From: Paraburkholderia terricola
GTDB taxonomy: Bacteria > Pseudomonadota > Gammaproteobacteria > Burkholderiales > Burkholderiaceae
Assembly (NCBI RefSeq): GCF_900142195.1
Contig: NZ_FRAB01000006.1
Span: 173,505-237,504 of the forward strand
Direction of reading: 5' to 3'
Length of the DNA: 64,000 nucleotides
Shown: in pieces, positions 55,489 to 64,000 of the stretch
Numbering within the stretch: the stretch's first letter is position 1
Layout: each line of letters begins with the position of its first letter
Notes under the pieces: generated by a model
The model's database searches: none
Seen by the model: the letters and a program-made list of their open reading frames with translations, nothing else
Told to the model about the DNA's origin: nothing
Program-made: the position numbers and the translations under genes

Positions 55489-56859
55489 TCAGCGCGCGAT
55501 GCTGTAGCCGATGCGCGCCATCCAGTGCTGGCGGTTGTTGTAATCCAGCAGATCCTCGCCATAACCGTTGAAATAGCCGACCCACAGATAGCCGCCCCAC
55601 GCGCTGCCCAGCAGTTTGGCGAGCGGATAGGTGAATTGCGTGTCGATGCTGCCGTACCAGTGCCTGGTGCCCTTGCGCAGGGTGGTCGCGAGTTGCCAGC
55701 CGTCCGGGCTGCCGTATTTGACCAGCAGGTCGACGTAGCCGCGATAGTCGGCGATGTCGGGGTTGCTGCTCTTGCCGAGGTAGTAATAGATTTTCGGCGA
55801 GACGCTCAGGTGATTGCCCGTCAGATCGCCGAATTCCCACGTCGGCCGGATAAAAGGCATGTTGATGCTGCGCGAGTCCGCGCCGCCTTTGCCGTTCGAT
55901 TCGTGGCTCAGCCCCGCGGCGAACCCCATGCGCGTGAACCACGAACTGCGCCAGCCCGTGTCCGGCACGTAGTAGAAGAATTGCGGACTATAAGTCGTAT
56001 CGCGGAACGGCCGCGAGTCGGCGGACAGGTTCCAGATCGAGGTCTGCGTATAGGCGAAATAGACGTTGTCGAGAAAGGCTTTCGAGCGCAGGTCGTCCGG
56101 CATCATGAGGCGGTATTTGAAGCTGAATTGCAGCCGCGCGTTCGTGTCGCCGTTGTGGCCGGCGGCGATGTACATCGGGTCGTAGTAGGAGACGTGGGCG
56201 AGCACGCCGCGTCCGGGCGTGGCGAGCGAGTCGCCGGGCGGCGACATCGCGTCGCCGGTCGGGCCGTCGACCGCCGCCGCGGTGGCCGCGGCTTGCGCCG
56301 GGGTGCTCGCCTGGCTTTCCGTGCGTTCGGCCTGGGCGATCGCGATCTGTTGCGGCCCGCGGTTGATTGCGACGAGTGCCGGCGAAGCGTCGAAGCCGAC
56401 CGGATCGATCCGCACTTCGCCGCGCGCCCACTCGGGCCACGGCGCGGAGAAGCGGACCTTGCGGAACTGGCCGGGCCTCAGGCGCAGCGTGTCGGGCACG
56501 CCCGCTTCGCGCTGCAAGTCGAGCGGTTGCGGCGATCGTTCGGCGCCGTTCAGTCTCACGCGGATCGTCGGCGGCACGGTGACGGTGAGGGGTTTGGCGT
56601 CGTCGGCGGAATAGAGCAGCGTGATTTGCAACGGCTCGGTGGCGGCGGCCACGCGCGCCGGCTGCAGCATGGCGACGGTCGCCCGGGCCTCGCGCGGCGT
56701 GGCCGCGGTTGCGGCAATGACGACGATGGCGAGGAACGGAAACAGCGGCGCGAAGGGTGACGTGCGGCTTGATGTGCGGCTTGACGTGCGCGCGCTGGCA
56801 CGGCGAGTTCGAGGTGACTTGAGACGGGCGAGGCGATTGAGCGAAACGGCGAAACGCAT
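55489..56859 (-). CDS. pldA: Outer-membrane phospholipase A1
   Basis: A 456-residue outer-membrane enzyme. The C-terminal part is a 12-strand barrel with the catalytic motif LSHESNGK (His319, Ser321), followed by SRSINMPFIRPTW carrying the third catalytic residue. It ends YSIAR. The N-terminus has a Thr/Ser/Arg repeat (RTSSRTSSRTS) ahead of a signal helix FPFLAIVVIAATAA, then an extra domain of about 150 residues, including a Pro/Ala linker, that E. coli OMPLA (289 residues) lacks. Start at 56859 (MRFAVSLNRLA); the true signal start may be internal. Confidence 0.9.
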   Translation of the reverse strand: MRFAVSLNRLARLKSPRTRRASARTSSRTSSRTSPFAPLFPFLAIVVIAATAATPREARATVAMLQPARVAAATEPLQITLLYSADDAKPLTVTVPPTIRVRLNGAERSPQPLDLQREAGVPDTLRLRPGQFRKVRFSAPWPEWARGEVRIDPVGFDASPALVAINRGPQQIAIAQAERTESQASTPAQAAATAAAVDGPTGDAMSPPGDSLATPGRGVLAHVSYYDPMYIAAGHNGDTNARLQFSFKYRLMMPDDLRSKAFLDNVYFAYTQTSIWNLSADSRPFRDTTYSPQFFYYVPDTGWRSSWFTRMGFAAGLSHESNGKGGADSRSINMPFIRPTWEFGDLTGNHLSVSPKIYYYLGKSSNPDIADYRGYVDLLVKYGSPDGWQLATTLRKGTRHWYGSIDTQFTYPLAKLLGSAWGGYLWVGYFNGYGEDLLDYNNRQHWMARIGYSIAR

Positions 56860-57154
56860 GGGCTGTCGTCCAGGGAGCAAGGGCAGCGGGCGAAACGGCG
56901 CGGCGGGTGTCGAATCGCGACAGGGCACCGGCACGCCGGAACGCACGCGCGGAAGCGCGAGGGCGCGAACGTGGCACAAAAAGGCAGCGGCGCGATGCGC
57001 GGCCGCTGCCGCGAGCTTGAGGCCCTGGCCGGCGGGGCGCGGGCCGAGGGCGGCGTCGCCGATTATGGCGAAATACTCAGGCGATGCTCGCCAATTTACT
57101 TCATCCGGAGCCGGGGGCGAGAAAAGGTCGCGTGGGTTGGTTGATGGTCGAGCC

Positions 57155-57434
57155 TTGGGGCGTGGCTTCGTAGCGCGGCTTCAGAGGCCGGTTTCATAGC
57201 GCGGCTTCGTAGCTTGGCTTCACAACCCGACTTCATGGCCCGGCTTCTTAGCCGACTTCATGGCCCGGCTTCGCAACCCGACTTCACAGCCGACTTCACA
57301 GCCGACTTCACAGCCGACTTCACAGCCGGCTTCAAGCCGACTTCATGGCCCGGCTTCATAGCCGGCTTCACAGCCCGGCTTCAAAGCCAAGCTTTCCAGC
57401 CAAGCTTCATCACCCACACCATCAACCCGCTTCA
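57155..57434. repeat. Degenerate 12-bp tandem array beginning at the mntH stop
   Basis: Repeats of a CTTCACAGCCGA-like unit, with four exact copies at 57281-57328, fill most of the gap between mntH and pldA (56860-57431). The part 56860-57150 holds no recognised gene but should contain the pldA promoter. The array includes the TGA stop of mntH at 57432-57434. Confidence 0.85.
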
Positions 57435-58736
57435 TTCTCCGAACGCCAACTGCCACAGCAGCGTGCCGTTGATCACGAGGATCAGCGTGGCGCACAGCCA
57501 CGCCAGCACGAGCGGCACGCCGCGCACGCGCCAGTCGCCCATCAGCCCGGCGTTCGACGTGTAGCGGATCAGCGGCACCACCGCGAGCGGCAACTGCAGA
57601 CTCAGCACCACCTGGCTTGCCACCAGCAATTGATTCGACCCGTGCTGGCCGAACAGCGCGACCGCGAAGAGCGCCGGTCCGATCGCCAGCGCGCGGGTGA
57701 GCAGCGCGCGCTTCCAGCGCGGCAGGCGGATGCGCAAAAAGCCTTCCATCACCGCCTGACCGGCCAAGGTGCCGGTGACGGTCGCGCTCAAGCCGCACGC
57801 GAGCAGCGCCGCCGCGAACAGGATGCTGGCCCAGGGCGTGCCGACCAGCGGCGCGATCAGCCGGTGGGCGTCGGCGAGATCGGTGATGTCGCGATGGCCG
57901 TTCGCATGGAACACCGCAGCCGACACGATCAGCAGCGCCGCGTTGATCACGAAGGCAAACGAAAGGGAAGCGAAGGTGTCGATATTGACGACGTGCAACG
58001 CGGCCTTGATCTCGGGGTCGCTGCCGCCCGGCGCGTGCTGCTTGACGAGCGCGGAGTGCAGATAGAGGTTGTGCGGCATCACCGTCGCGCCGACGATGCC
58101 CGCCGCCAGCCACACCATGCCCGCATTGCGCAGCAACTCGGCGCTCGGCACCGTGCCGGCCAGCGCGGCGTGCCAGTCGGGATCGGCCAGCGCCAGTTCC
58201 ACCACGAAACACAGGCCGACGAAACCGATCAGCGTCGCGATCACCGCTTCGAGCTTGCGGCCGCCTTTCTGCTGGAGCGCGAGGAGCGCGAACGTGCAGA
58301 CCGCCGACATCAGCACGCCGACCGTCAGCGAGACGCCCAGCAGCAATTGCAACGCGACGGCGCTGCCGACCACCTCCGCGACGTCGCACGCGATGATCGC
58401 GACCTCGCTCGTGAGCCATAGGAACAGCGTGCCGCGCCGGCCGGTGCGCTCGCGGCAGACCTGCGCGAGATCGCGCCCGGTCACGACGCCGAGGCGCGAG
58501 GACAGCCATTGCAGCAGCATCGCCATCAGGCTCGACAGCAGCACCATGCCGAGCAGCCGATAGCCGTAGCCCGCACCGGCGCCGAGCGCGGTCGCCCAGT
58601 TGCCCGGATCGACATAGCCGACCGCGATCAGCGCGCCCGCGCCGACGAACGAAAACCAATGCGCTGGACGTGCCGGCCCGCCATCCGGCAGACGAGGGCG
58701 GCGATTGGGGCGCAACGCGAATGGATTGGTGTTCAT
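57432..58736 (-). CDS. mntH: Mn2+/Fe2+ NRAMP transporter MntH
   Basis: A 434-residue proton-coupled divalent-metal importer with about 11 helices. The canonical metal site is intact: VDPGN (Asp43-Asn46) in TM1 and VMPHNLYLHS (Met220, His222) in TM6. Start at 58736 (MNTNPFALRP); the longer frame reaches into repeat DNA. It contrasts with the altered NRAMP-like protein at 16065. No MntR box or yybP-type riboswitch was recognised upstream. The stop lies in a repeat array. Confidence 0.94.
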   Translation of the reverse strand: MNTNPFALRPNRRPRLPDGGPARPAHWFSFVGAGALIAVGYVDPGNWATALGAGAGYGYRLLGMVLLSSLMAMLLQWLSSRLGVVTGRDLAQVCRERTGRRGTLFLWLTSEVAIIACDVAEVVGSAVALQLLLGVSLTVGVLMSAVCTFALLALQQKGGRKLEAVIATLIGFVGLCFVVELALADPDWHAALAGTVPSAELLRNAGMVWLAAGIVGATVMPHNLYLHSALVKQHAPGGSDPEIKAALHVVNIDTFASLSFAFVINAALLIVSAAVFHANGHRDITDLADAHRLIAPLVGTPWASILFAAALLACGLSATVTGTLAGQAVMEGFLRIRLPRWKRALLTRALAIGPALFAVALFGQHGSNQLLVASQVVLSLQLPLAVVPLIRYTSNAGLMGDWRVRGVPLVLAWLCATLILVINGTLLWQLAFGE

Positions 58737-58990
58737 CGATGCCCTGAGCGTAAAGACTGCATGGCTTCGCAAGCCACGTGCCCGCGGCGGGTCGGGCACG
58801 CGGGGGCGGCGAGAGGTCCGGCGCGGCCGCGGGATTGCCGGCGCGTTGTCGTTCGGATCTCTGGCAGCTATTGTGCGCCGACGAACGCGAGGCGGCTCGC
58901 GCTTGCCGAGACGCTAGCCGGTTCGCATAAAGACGCGCGAACGGCGCGGGAATCGACGCGGGAACCGACGCTGGAACGATGGAGGAACGG

Positions 58991-59105
58991 CGCACGAACC
59001 GACGCGGGAACGACGCACGAACCGACGCGGGAACGACGCACGAACCGACGCGGGAACGACGCACGAACCGACGCGGGAACGACGCACGAACCGACGCACG
59101 AACCG
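58991..59105. repeat. 23-bp tandem repeat, about 4.5 copies, between mntH and potF
   Basis: Units start at 58991, 59014, 59037, 59060 and 59083 and are nearly identical; related shorter 11-bp units continue to about 59180. The whole gap 58737-59500 shows no gene. Spacers are absent, so it is not a CRISPR array. Confidence 0.85.
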
Positions 59106-59295
59106 ACGCACCAACGGCGCACCAACGGCGCACCAACGGCGCACAAACCGACGCAGCAACAGGGCACCAACCGACGCGCAAACGGCGCACAACCCGCCTC
59201 TCCGCCGGCCGCTTCCAACGAGAGCGACGCAAGCCCCGAACGCCGCGACCGGAGCAAGAGAAGGCCGCGCCGCCGCCGTCGATCTTTTTTTCGGG

Positions 59296-59336
59296 TGGAC
59301 AGGCGCCGATAACCCGCTAAAATTGCGCGCAATTTT
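59296..59336 (+). promoter_or_regulatory. Promoter and 18-bp palindrome upstream of potF
   Basis: TGGACA (59296-59301), 16-base spacer, TAAAAT (59318-59323). The perfect palindrome AAAATTGCGCGCAATTTT (59319-59336) overlaps the -10, a place where a repressor would block transcription. The leader to potF is about 165 bases. Confidence 0.6.
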
Positions 59337-59500
59337 CCAGCGCGCGGCTTACGCTGTACCGTTTGCGCGACAGGCGGGCATTTTTTTTGGACCGCGCAAT
59401 AATTGATGGTAGTTTTCGGATTTTTCAGGGGAGCCGTGTGCGCTGTGCCGCGGCATGGGTGGCGACGGTCGGCTCGCGCCGGCCACGATCGGAGAACGGA

Positions 59501-60601
59501 ATGAAAAGACGGGTAGTGGGGCAAGTGGCGGCGCTGGTCTTGTGCGCGGCGCCGTGGTTGACGGCCGTTGCGAAGGATACGCAACTGAACGTGTATAACT
59601 GGTCCGATTACATCGCCAAGGACACCATTCCGAACTTCACCAAGCAGAGCGGCGTCCAGGTCAAATACGACAACTACGACAGCGACGACACGCTGCAAGC
59701 CAAGCTCCTCACCGGCAATTCCGGCTACGACATCGTCGTGCCGACCAGCAATTACGCCGGCAAGCAGATCGCCGCGGGCATCTTTTCACCGCTCGACAAA
59801 TCGAAGCTGCCGAACCTCAAGTACCTCGACCCCTCGCTGATGGCGCTCGTCGCCGGCGCCGATCCGGGCAACAAGTACACGGTGCCCTGGGCTTACGGCA
59901 CGACCGGCCTCGGCTACAACGTCACCAAGGTCCAGCAGATTCTCGGCAAGAACGTGCCGCTCGATAACTGGGACGTGCTCTTCAAGCCGGAAAACATCTC
60001 GAAGCTGAAGGCCTGCGGCGTGTCCGTGCTCGACGCGCCGGACCAGATGTTCGCCGCCGCGCTGCACTACATCGGCAAGGATCCGATGAGCACGAACCCG
60101 GCCGACTACCGCGCCGCGCTCGCGATGTTGAAGAAGATCCGTCCGTACATCACGCAGTTCAACTCGTCGGGCTACATCAACGACCTGGTCGGCGGCGACG
60201 TCTGCTTCGCATACGGCTGGTCGGGCGACGTGGTGATCGCGAAGCACCGCGCGGCCGAAGCGAAGAAGGCCTACAAGATCGAGTACTACATTCCGAAGGG
60301 CGGCGCCCCGGTGTGGTTCGACGTGATGGCGATTCCGAAGGATGCGAAGAACAAGGAAGCCGCGCACGAGTGGATCAACTACATCGAAACGCCGCAGGTT
60401 CACGCCGCGATCACCAATGCCGTCTACTACCCGAGCGCGAACCTCGAGGCGCGCAAGTACGTGGACAAGGACGTGGCGAGCGACCCGGCCGTGTATCCGC
60501 CGCCCGACGTCATCAAGACGCTGTTCCTGCTGAAGCCGCTGCCGCCGGAAGTCCAGCGGCTGCAAACGCGGCTGTGGACTGAATTCAAGTCCGGCCGCTG
60601 A
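59501..60601 (+). CDS. potF: Putrescine/polyamine ABC transporter binding protein PotF
   Basis: A 366-residue periplasmic protein, signal peptide cleaved after about residue 24. The mature part starts LNVYNWSDYIAKDTIPNFTKQSGVQVKYDNYDSD, the PotF opening, with WAYGTTGLGYN and CFAYGWSGDVVIA binding-site segments. PotF prefers putrescine, PotD spermidine; the sequence favours PotF. Start 59501 with GGAGAACGGA upstream. The order F-G-H-I matches E. coli. Confidence 0.94.
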   Translation: MKRRVVGQVAALVLCAAPWLTAVAKDTQLNVYNWSDYIAKDTIPNFTKQSGVQVKYDNYDSDDTLQAKLLTGNSGYDIVVPTSNYAGKQIAAGIFSPLDKSKLPNLKYLDPSLMALVAGADPGNKYTVPWAYGTTGLGYNVTKVQQILGKNVPLDNWDVLFKPENISKLKACGVSVLDAPDQMFAAALHYIGKDPMSTNPADYRAALAMLKKIRPYITQFNSSGYINDLVGGDVCFAYGWSGDVVIAKHRAAEAKKAYKIEYYIPKGGAPVWFDVMAIPKDAKNKEAAHEWINYIETPQVHAAITNAVYYPSANLEARKYVDKDVASDPAVYPPPDVIKTLFLLKPLPPEVQRLQTRLWTEFKSGR

Positions 60602-60636
60602 CCCGCGGCTTCCATGAACGGGTAAGCATCATCATG

Positions 60637-60663
60637 AAGCCCTCGGTGTTCACCGGGGGCTTT
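60637..60663 (+). terminator. Hairpin between potF and potG
   Basis: A 12-bp stem with one G-T pair and a tight loop, followed by TTT. Probably a partial terminator that makes PotF more abundant than the channel subunits. Confidence 0.5.
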
Positions 60664-60690
60664 GTTCGTCAAACGCCGGAGTAAAGCATT

Positions 60691-61856
<1,166 letters not shown>

Positions 61857-61860
<4 letters not shown>

Positions 61861-62786
61861 AGCGCTCGCTCAATGCCTTCGCAAGCTGGCCGGTGCGCCG
61901 CTTCAATCTGACCGGCCGCACCGCGGTGGTGGCCGGCCCGTTCATCTGGCTGCTGCTGTTTTTTCTGGTGCCGTTCCTGCTGGTCGTGAAGATCAGCTTC
62001 GCCGATTTGCAGCTTGGCATTCCGCCCTACACGGAGTTGACGAACTTCGCGGAAGGCGCGCTTCGCATCACGCTCGACTTCTCGCATTACGCGTTTCTGC
62101 TCACCGACAGCCTCTATTTCGCGACCTATGTGAATTCGGTGGTGGTCGCCGCGATTTCGACGGTGCTGTGTTTGCTGATCGGCTATCCGATGGCGTATTA
62201 CATCGCGCGCTCGAATCCGGCGAGCCGGAATCTGCTGATGATGGCCGTGATGCTGCCGTTCTGGACGTCGTTTCTGATTCGCGTGTATGCGTGGATCGGC
62301 ATTCTGAAGAACAACGGCTTGCTGAATAACTTCCTGATGTCGATCGGCGTGATTCATACGCCGATCGAGCTGTATCACACGAATACCGCGGTGTATATCG
62401 GCATGGTGTATTCCTACCTGCCGTTTCTCGTCATGCCGCTGTACGCGCATCTGGTGAAGATGGACATGACCTTGCTGGAAGCCGCTTACGACCTCGGCGC
62501 GAGGCCGTGGAAAGCGTTCTGGCAGATCACCTTGCCGCTGTCGAAGAACGGCATCATCGCCGGTTGTCTGCTGGTGTTCATTCCGGCGGTGGGTGAGTAC
62601 GTGATTCCCGAATTGCTCGGCGGCGCGAATACGCTGATGATCGGCCGCGTGATGTGGAATGAGTTCTTCGACAATGCCGATTGGCCGATGGCCTCCGCGG
62701 TGACGTGCGCGATGGTGTTGCTGTTATTGGTGCCGATGGCGTTTTTCCAGTACGCGCAGGCGAAGGCGATGGAGGAAAGGCGCTGA
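61857..62786 (+). CDS. potH: Polyamine ABC transporter permease PotH
   Basis: A 309-residue permease with six TM helices: the first FIWLLLFFLVPFLLVVKISF, then NSVVVAAISTVLCLLIGYPMAYYIAR and the EAA loop EAAYDLGARPWKAFWQITLPLSKNGI in part, which contacts PotG. It starts in a 4-base overlap with potG and ends in a 1-base TGATG overlap with potI. It forms the channel with PotI. Confidence 0.94.
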
Positions 62787-63601
62787 TGAAGCCGAACCGG
62801 GTTTTGCAGTTCATTGCGTTGGGGCTGGGCTTTCTGTTTCTGTATGTGCCGATCGTGAGTCTGATCGTGTATTCGTTCAACGAATCGCAACTCGTGACGG
62901 TCTGGACGTGCTTTTCCACGCGCTGGTATGCGGCGTTGCTGCAGGATGAAGAACTGATCGCGGCGGCGTGGCTGTCATTGCGGGTGGCGTTGCTGACGGC
63001 GTTTGCGTCGGTGATCATCGGCACGTGGGCGGGCTTCGTGCTGGCGCGAATGGGACGGTTCCGCGGCTTTACGCTGTACACGGGGATGATCAATGCGCCG
63101 CTGGTGATTCCCGAGGTGATTCAGGGGATTTCGCTGCTGCTGCTGTTCATCGAAATGGCGAAGTGGTTCGGGTGGCCGGCGGGGCGTGGCATCTTCACGA
63201 TCTGGATCGGGCATGTGATGCTGTGTATTTCGTATGTGGCGATCATCGTGCAGTCGCGTGTGAGGGAGTTGCATCCTTCTCTCGAAGAGGCCGCGCTGGA
63301 TCTCGGGGCGACGCCGCTGCGGGTGTTTTTCTCCATTACGTTGCCGTTGATTTCGCAGGCGCTTGTTTCGGGGTGGTTGTTGTCGTTTACCTTGTCGATC
63401 GATGATCTGGTTTTGTCGGCATTCCTGTCCGGGCCTGGGTCGACTACGCTGCCGCTGGTGGTTTTTTCTCGCGTTCGGCTGGGGTTGAATCCTGAGATGA
63501 ATGCGCTGGCTACTTTGTTTATTGCTGTGGTTACTGTTGGGGTTGTGGCGGTTAATTATTTTATGCAGCGGGCGGAGAGGAAGAGGGTTGTAGTGGGGTA
63601 G
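62786..63601 (+). CDS. potI: Polyamine ABC transporter permease PotI
   Basis: A 271-residue permease with six TM helices: LGFLFLYVPIVSLIVYSFNESQ, the EAA loop EEAALDLGATPLRVFFSITLPL, and FTLSIDDLVLSAFLSGPGSTTLPL. GGAGG sits just before the ATG. Over the last 300 bases codon ends turn strongly to T (GTT, ACT, TTT), unlike the rest of the operon, though the protein stays normal. No clear terminator follows, only a nine-T run. Confidence 0.94.
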   Translation: MKPNRVLQFIALGLGFLFLYVPIVSLIVYSFNESQLVTVWTCFSTRWYAALLQDEELIAAAWLSLRVALLTAFASVIIGTWAGFVLARMGRFRGFTLYTGMINAPLVIPEVIQGISLLLLFIEMAKWFGWPAGRGIFTIWIGHVMLCISYVAIIVQSRVRELHPSLEEAALDLGATPLRVFFSITLPLISQALVSGWLLSFTLSIDDLVLSAFLSGPGSTTLPLVVFSRVRLGLNPEMNALATLFIAVVTVGVVAVNYFMQRAERKRVVVG

Positions 63602-63678
63602 CCGGTTTTTTTTTGCCTTTTCGGCGGTTGGTTGGGTTGCTTGTGGTGGTGGCTTTTCCTTGTGATCTTAGTGGTCTA

Positions 63679-63701
63679 TTGGCGTTGCCCCTGTGCGGGG
63701 C
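63679..63701. repeat. Truncated intergenic hairpin repeat cut by an insertion
   Basis: The TTGGCGTTGCCCCTG start with a TTGCCCC/GGGGCAA hairpin (63685-63703) matches, from memory, a repeat common in Burkholderia intergenic regions that normally goes on GGCACCTACTTTC. Here the sequence changes after GGGGC. Confidence 0.5.
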
Positions 63702-64000
63702 AATGCTCTCAACTTAAGCCTCAAAGAGCTTGTAAACGAGGCATTGCCCCTGTAAACTTCATCGCATAACTCACTGATAAATCAACGATATGAACTCAAA
63801 TACCAGCGTCCTCGCGGCTTCTGGCTGAGTTCTCCGATTTCCTGCTCGATCCGGCGCTCGCCGATCGCGTGCGTCGTTCTCCCACTGCCTTTACCCGCAA
63901 TCGCACACTGACCTTGCCGCGCATGGCCGCGCTGATGATGTCCGGCATGTGCGCCAGTGTGCAGGCCGAACTTGACGCGCTATTCGGCGCACTGGGAAGC
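63702..64000 (+). mobile_element. Left end of an IS4-family insertion sequence (runs off window)
   Basis: Begins about 63702 (CAATGCTCTCAACTTAAG), lower in GC than its surroundings, and carries the transposase start. A 10-base inverted repeat GGGGCAATGC/GCATTGCCCC (63697 and 63741) lies at the end. The left boundary is good to a few bases; the right end is outside. Confidence 0.6.
63790..64000 (+). CDS. IS4-family transposase, 3'-truncated, apparent 5' frameshift
   Basis: The frame from about 63794 to the window end reads SSRLLAEFSDFLLDPALAD then RVRRSPTAFTRNRTLTLPRM, the N-terminal pattern of IS4 transposases. The ATG at 63790 begins MNSNT in another frame that stops at 63826. Dropping one base near 63802-63806 would join the two. 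Either the copy is frameshifted, or translation starts at a non-ATG codon. The DDE core lies outside the window. Confidence 0.6.

Noticed and set aside
57214..57564. Plus-strand frame with repeated Asp-Phe-Thr-Ala
   Set aside because: Encoded by the 12-bp repeat and the antisense of mntH; no ribosome site.
58737..58990. yybP-ykoY or MntR-type control upstream of mntH
   Set aside because: No conserved aptamer core or MntR palindrome could be recognised.
58991..59180. CRISPR-like array
   Set aside because: Repeats are contiguous with no unique spacers, and no cas genes are near.
57343..59232. A 629-codon minus-strand open frame across mntH and the repeats
   Set aside because: It is a shadow of mntH in another frame plus repeat DNA; the product is Arg-rich with no domain.
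58868..59698. Minus-strand frame encoding repeated Arg/Val/Ser blocks
   Set aside because: The blocks are just the 23-bp DNA repeat translated; it also crosses the potF start region.
63606..63614. Nine-T run after potI as an intrinsic terminator
   Set aside because: No stable stem precedes it; only 4-bp arms with a long loop around it.

Overview
Organism. The window is GC-rich DNA with dense, often overlapping operons. Gene content (a complete urate-to-glyoxylate purine pathway with membrane-bound PuuD, a ddp operon, a YbiT-type ABC-F protein, single-subunit mutases and many LysR/GntR/IclR/RpiR regulators) points to a betaproteobacterium of the Burkholderia/Paraburkholderia group. This is inference from protein similarity recalled from memory; no search was run. 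No rRNA, tRNA or CRISPR array was seen. Layout, left to right: 1-3972 is the tail of an operon cut by the window edge: an MSMEG_0569/NitH-type flavoprotein, an LnmK-like acyltransferase/decarboxylase and a single-chain B12 acyl-CoA mutase. 4042-15965 is an uncharacterised catabolic operon divergent from an IclR regulator: aldo/keto reductase, class III aminotransferase, two DAO-type FAD oxidases, hydantoinase/oxoprolinase A and B, and a Tat-exported peptide-type binding protein. 16065-17958 holds an NRAMP-fold transporter without the usual metal motifs, coupled to two small PRC-barrel-like proteins. 18257-19652 is a DUF1326/DUF2182 pair. 19710-26679 (minus strand) is rpiR-ddpXABCDF, for D-Ala-D-Ala-type dipeptide uptake and cleavage. 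27196-30508 holds thpR, a small lipoprotein-like ORF, a DUF1992 gene, tadA and ldcA. 30751-49300 is a large purine-catabolism island: GntR, NCS1 permease, racemase, puuE, uraD, alc, allA, a hipBA toxin-antitoxin pair set into the middle, puuD, uraH, an 8-oxoguanine/guanine deaminase, LysR and a BMP-type nucleobase/nucleoside ABC importer. 49449-58736 holds dodecin, ybiT, an aldehyde dehydrogenase, a nitronate monooxygenase, ompW, a DUF1289 gene, pldA and a canonical mntH. 59501-63601 is potFGHI for putrescine/polyamine import. 63702-64000 is the left end of an IS4-type insertion sequence. How the genes work together. Purines enter by the NCS1 permease and the BMP ABC importer. Guanine or 8-oxoguanine is deaminated. 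Urate is oxidised by PuuD, and UraH, UraD, the racemase, PuuE, Alc and AllA take it to glyoxylate and urea. Ddp and Pot supply cell-wall dipeptides and polyamines, so much of the window concerns nitrogen scavenging. Most unusual points: the flavoprotein/LnmK/mutase grouping; two NRAMP-fold proteins of which one lacks both metal motifs; four tandem-repeat arrays that each start at the stop codon of a gene; and four evenly spaced copies of one motif in front of hipBA.
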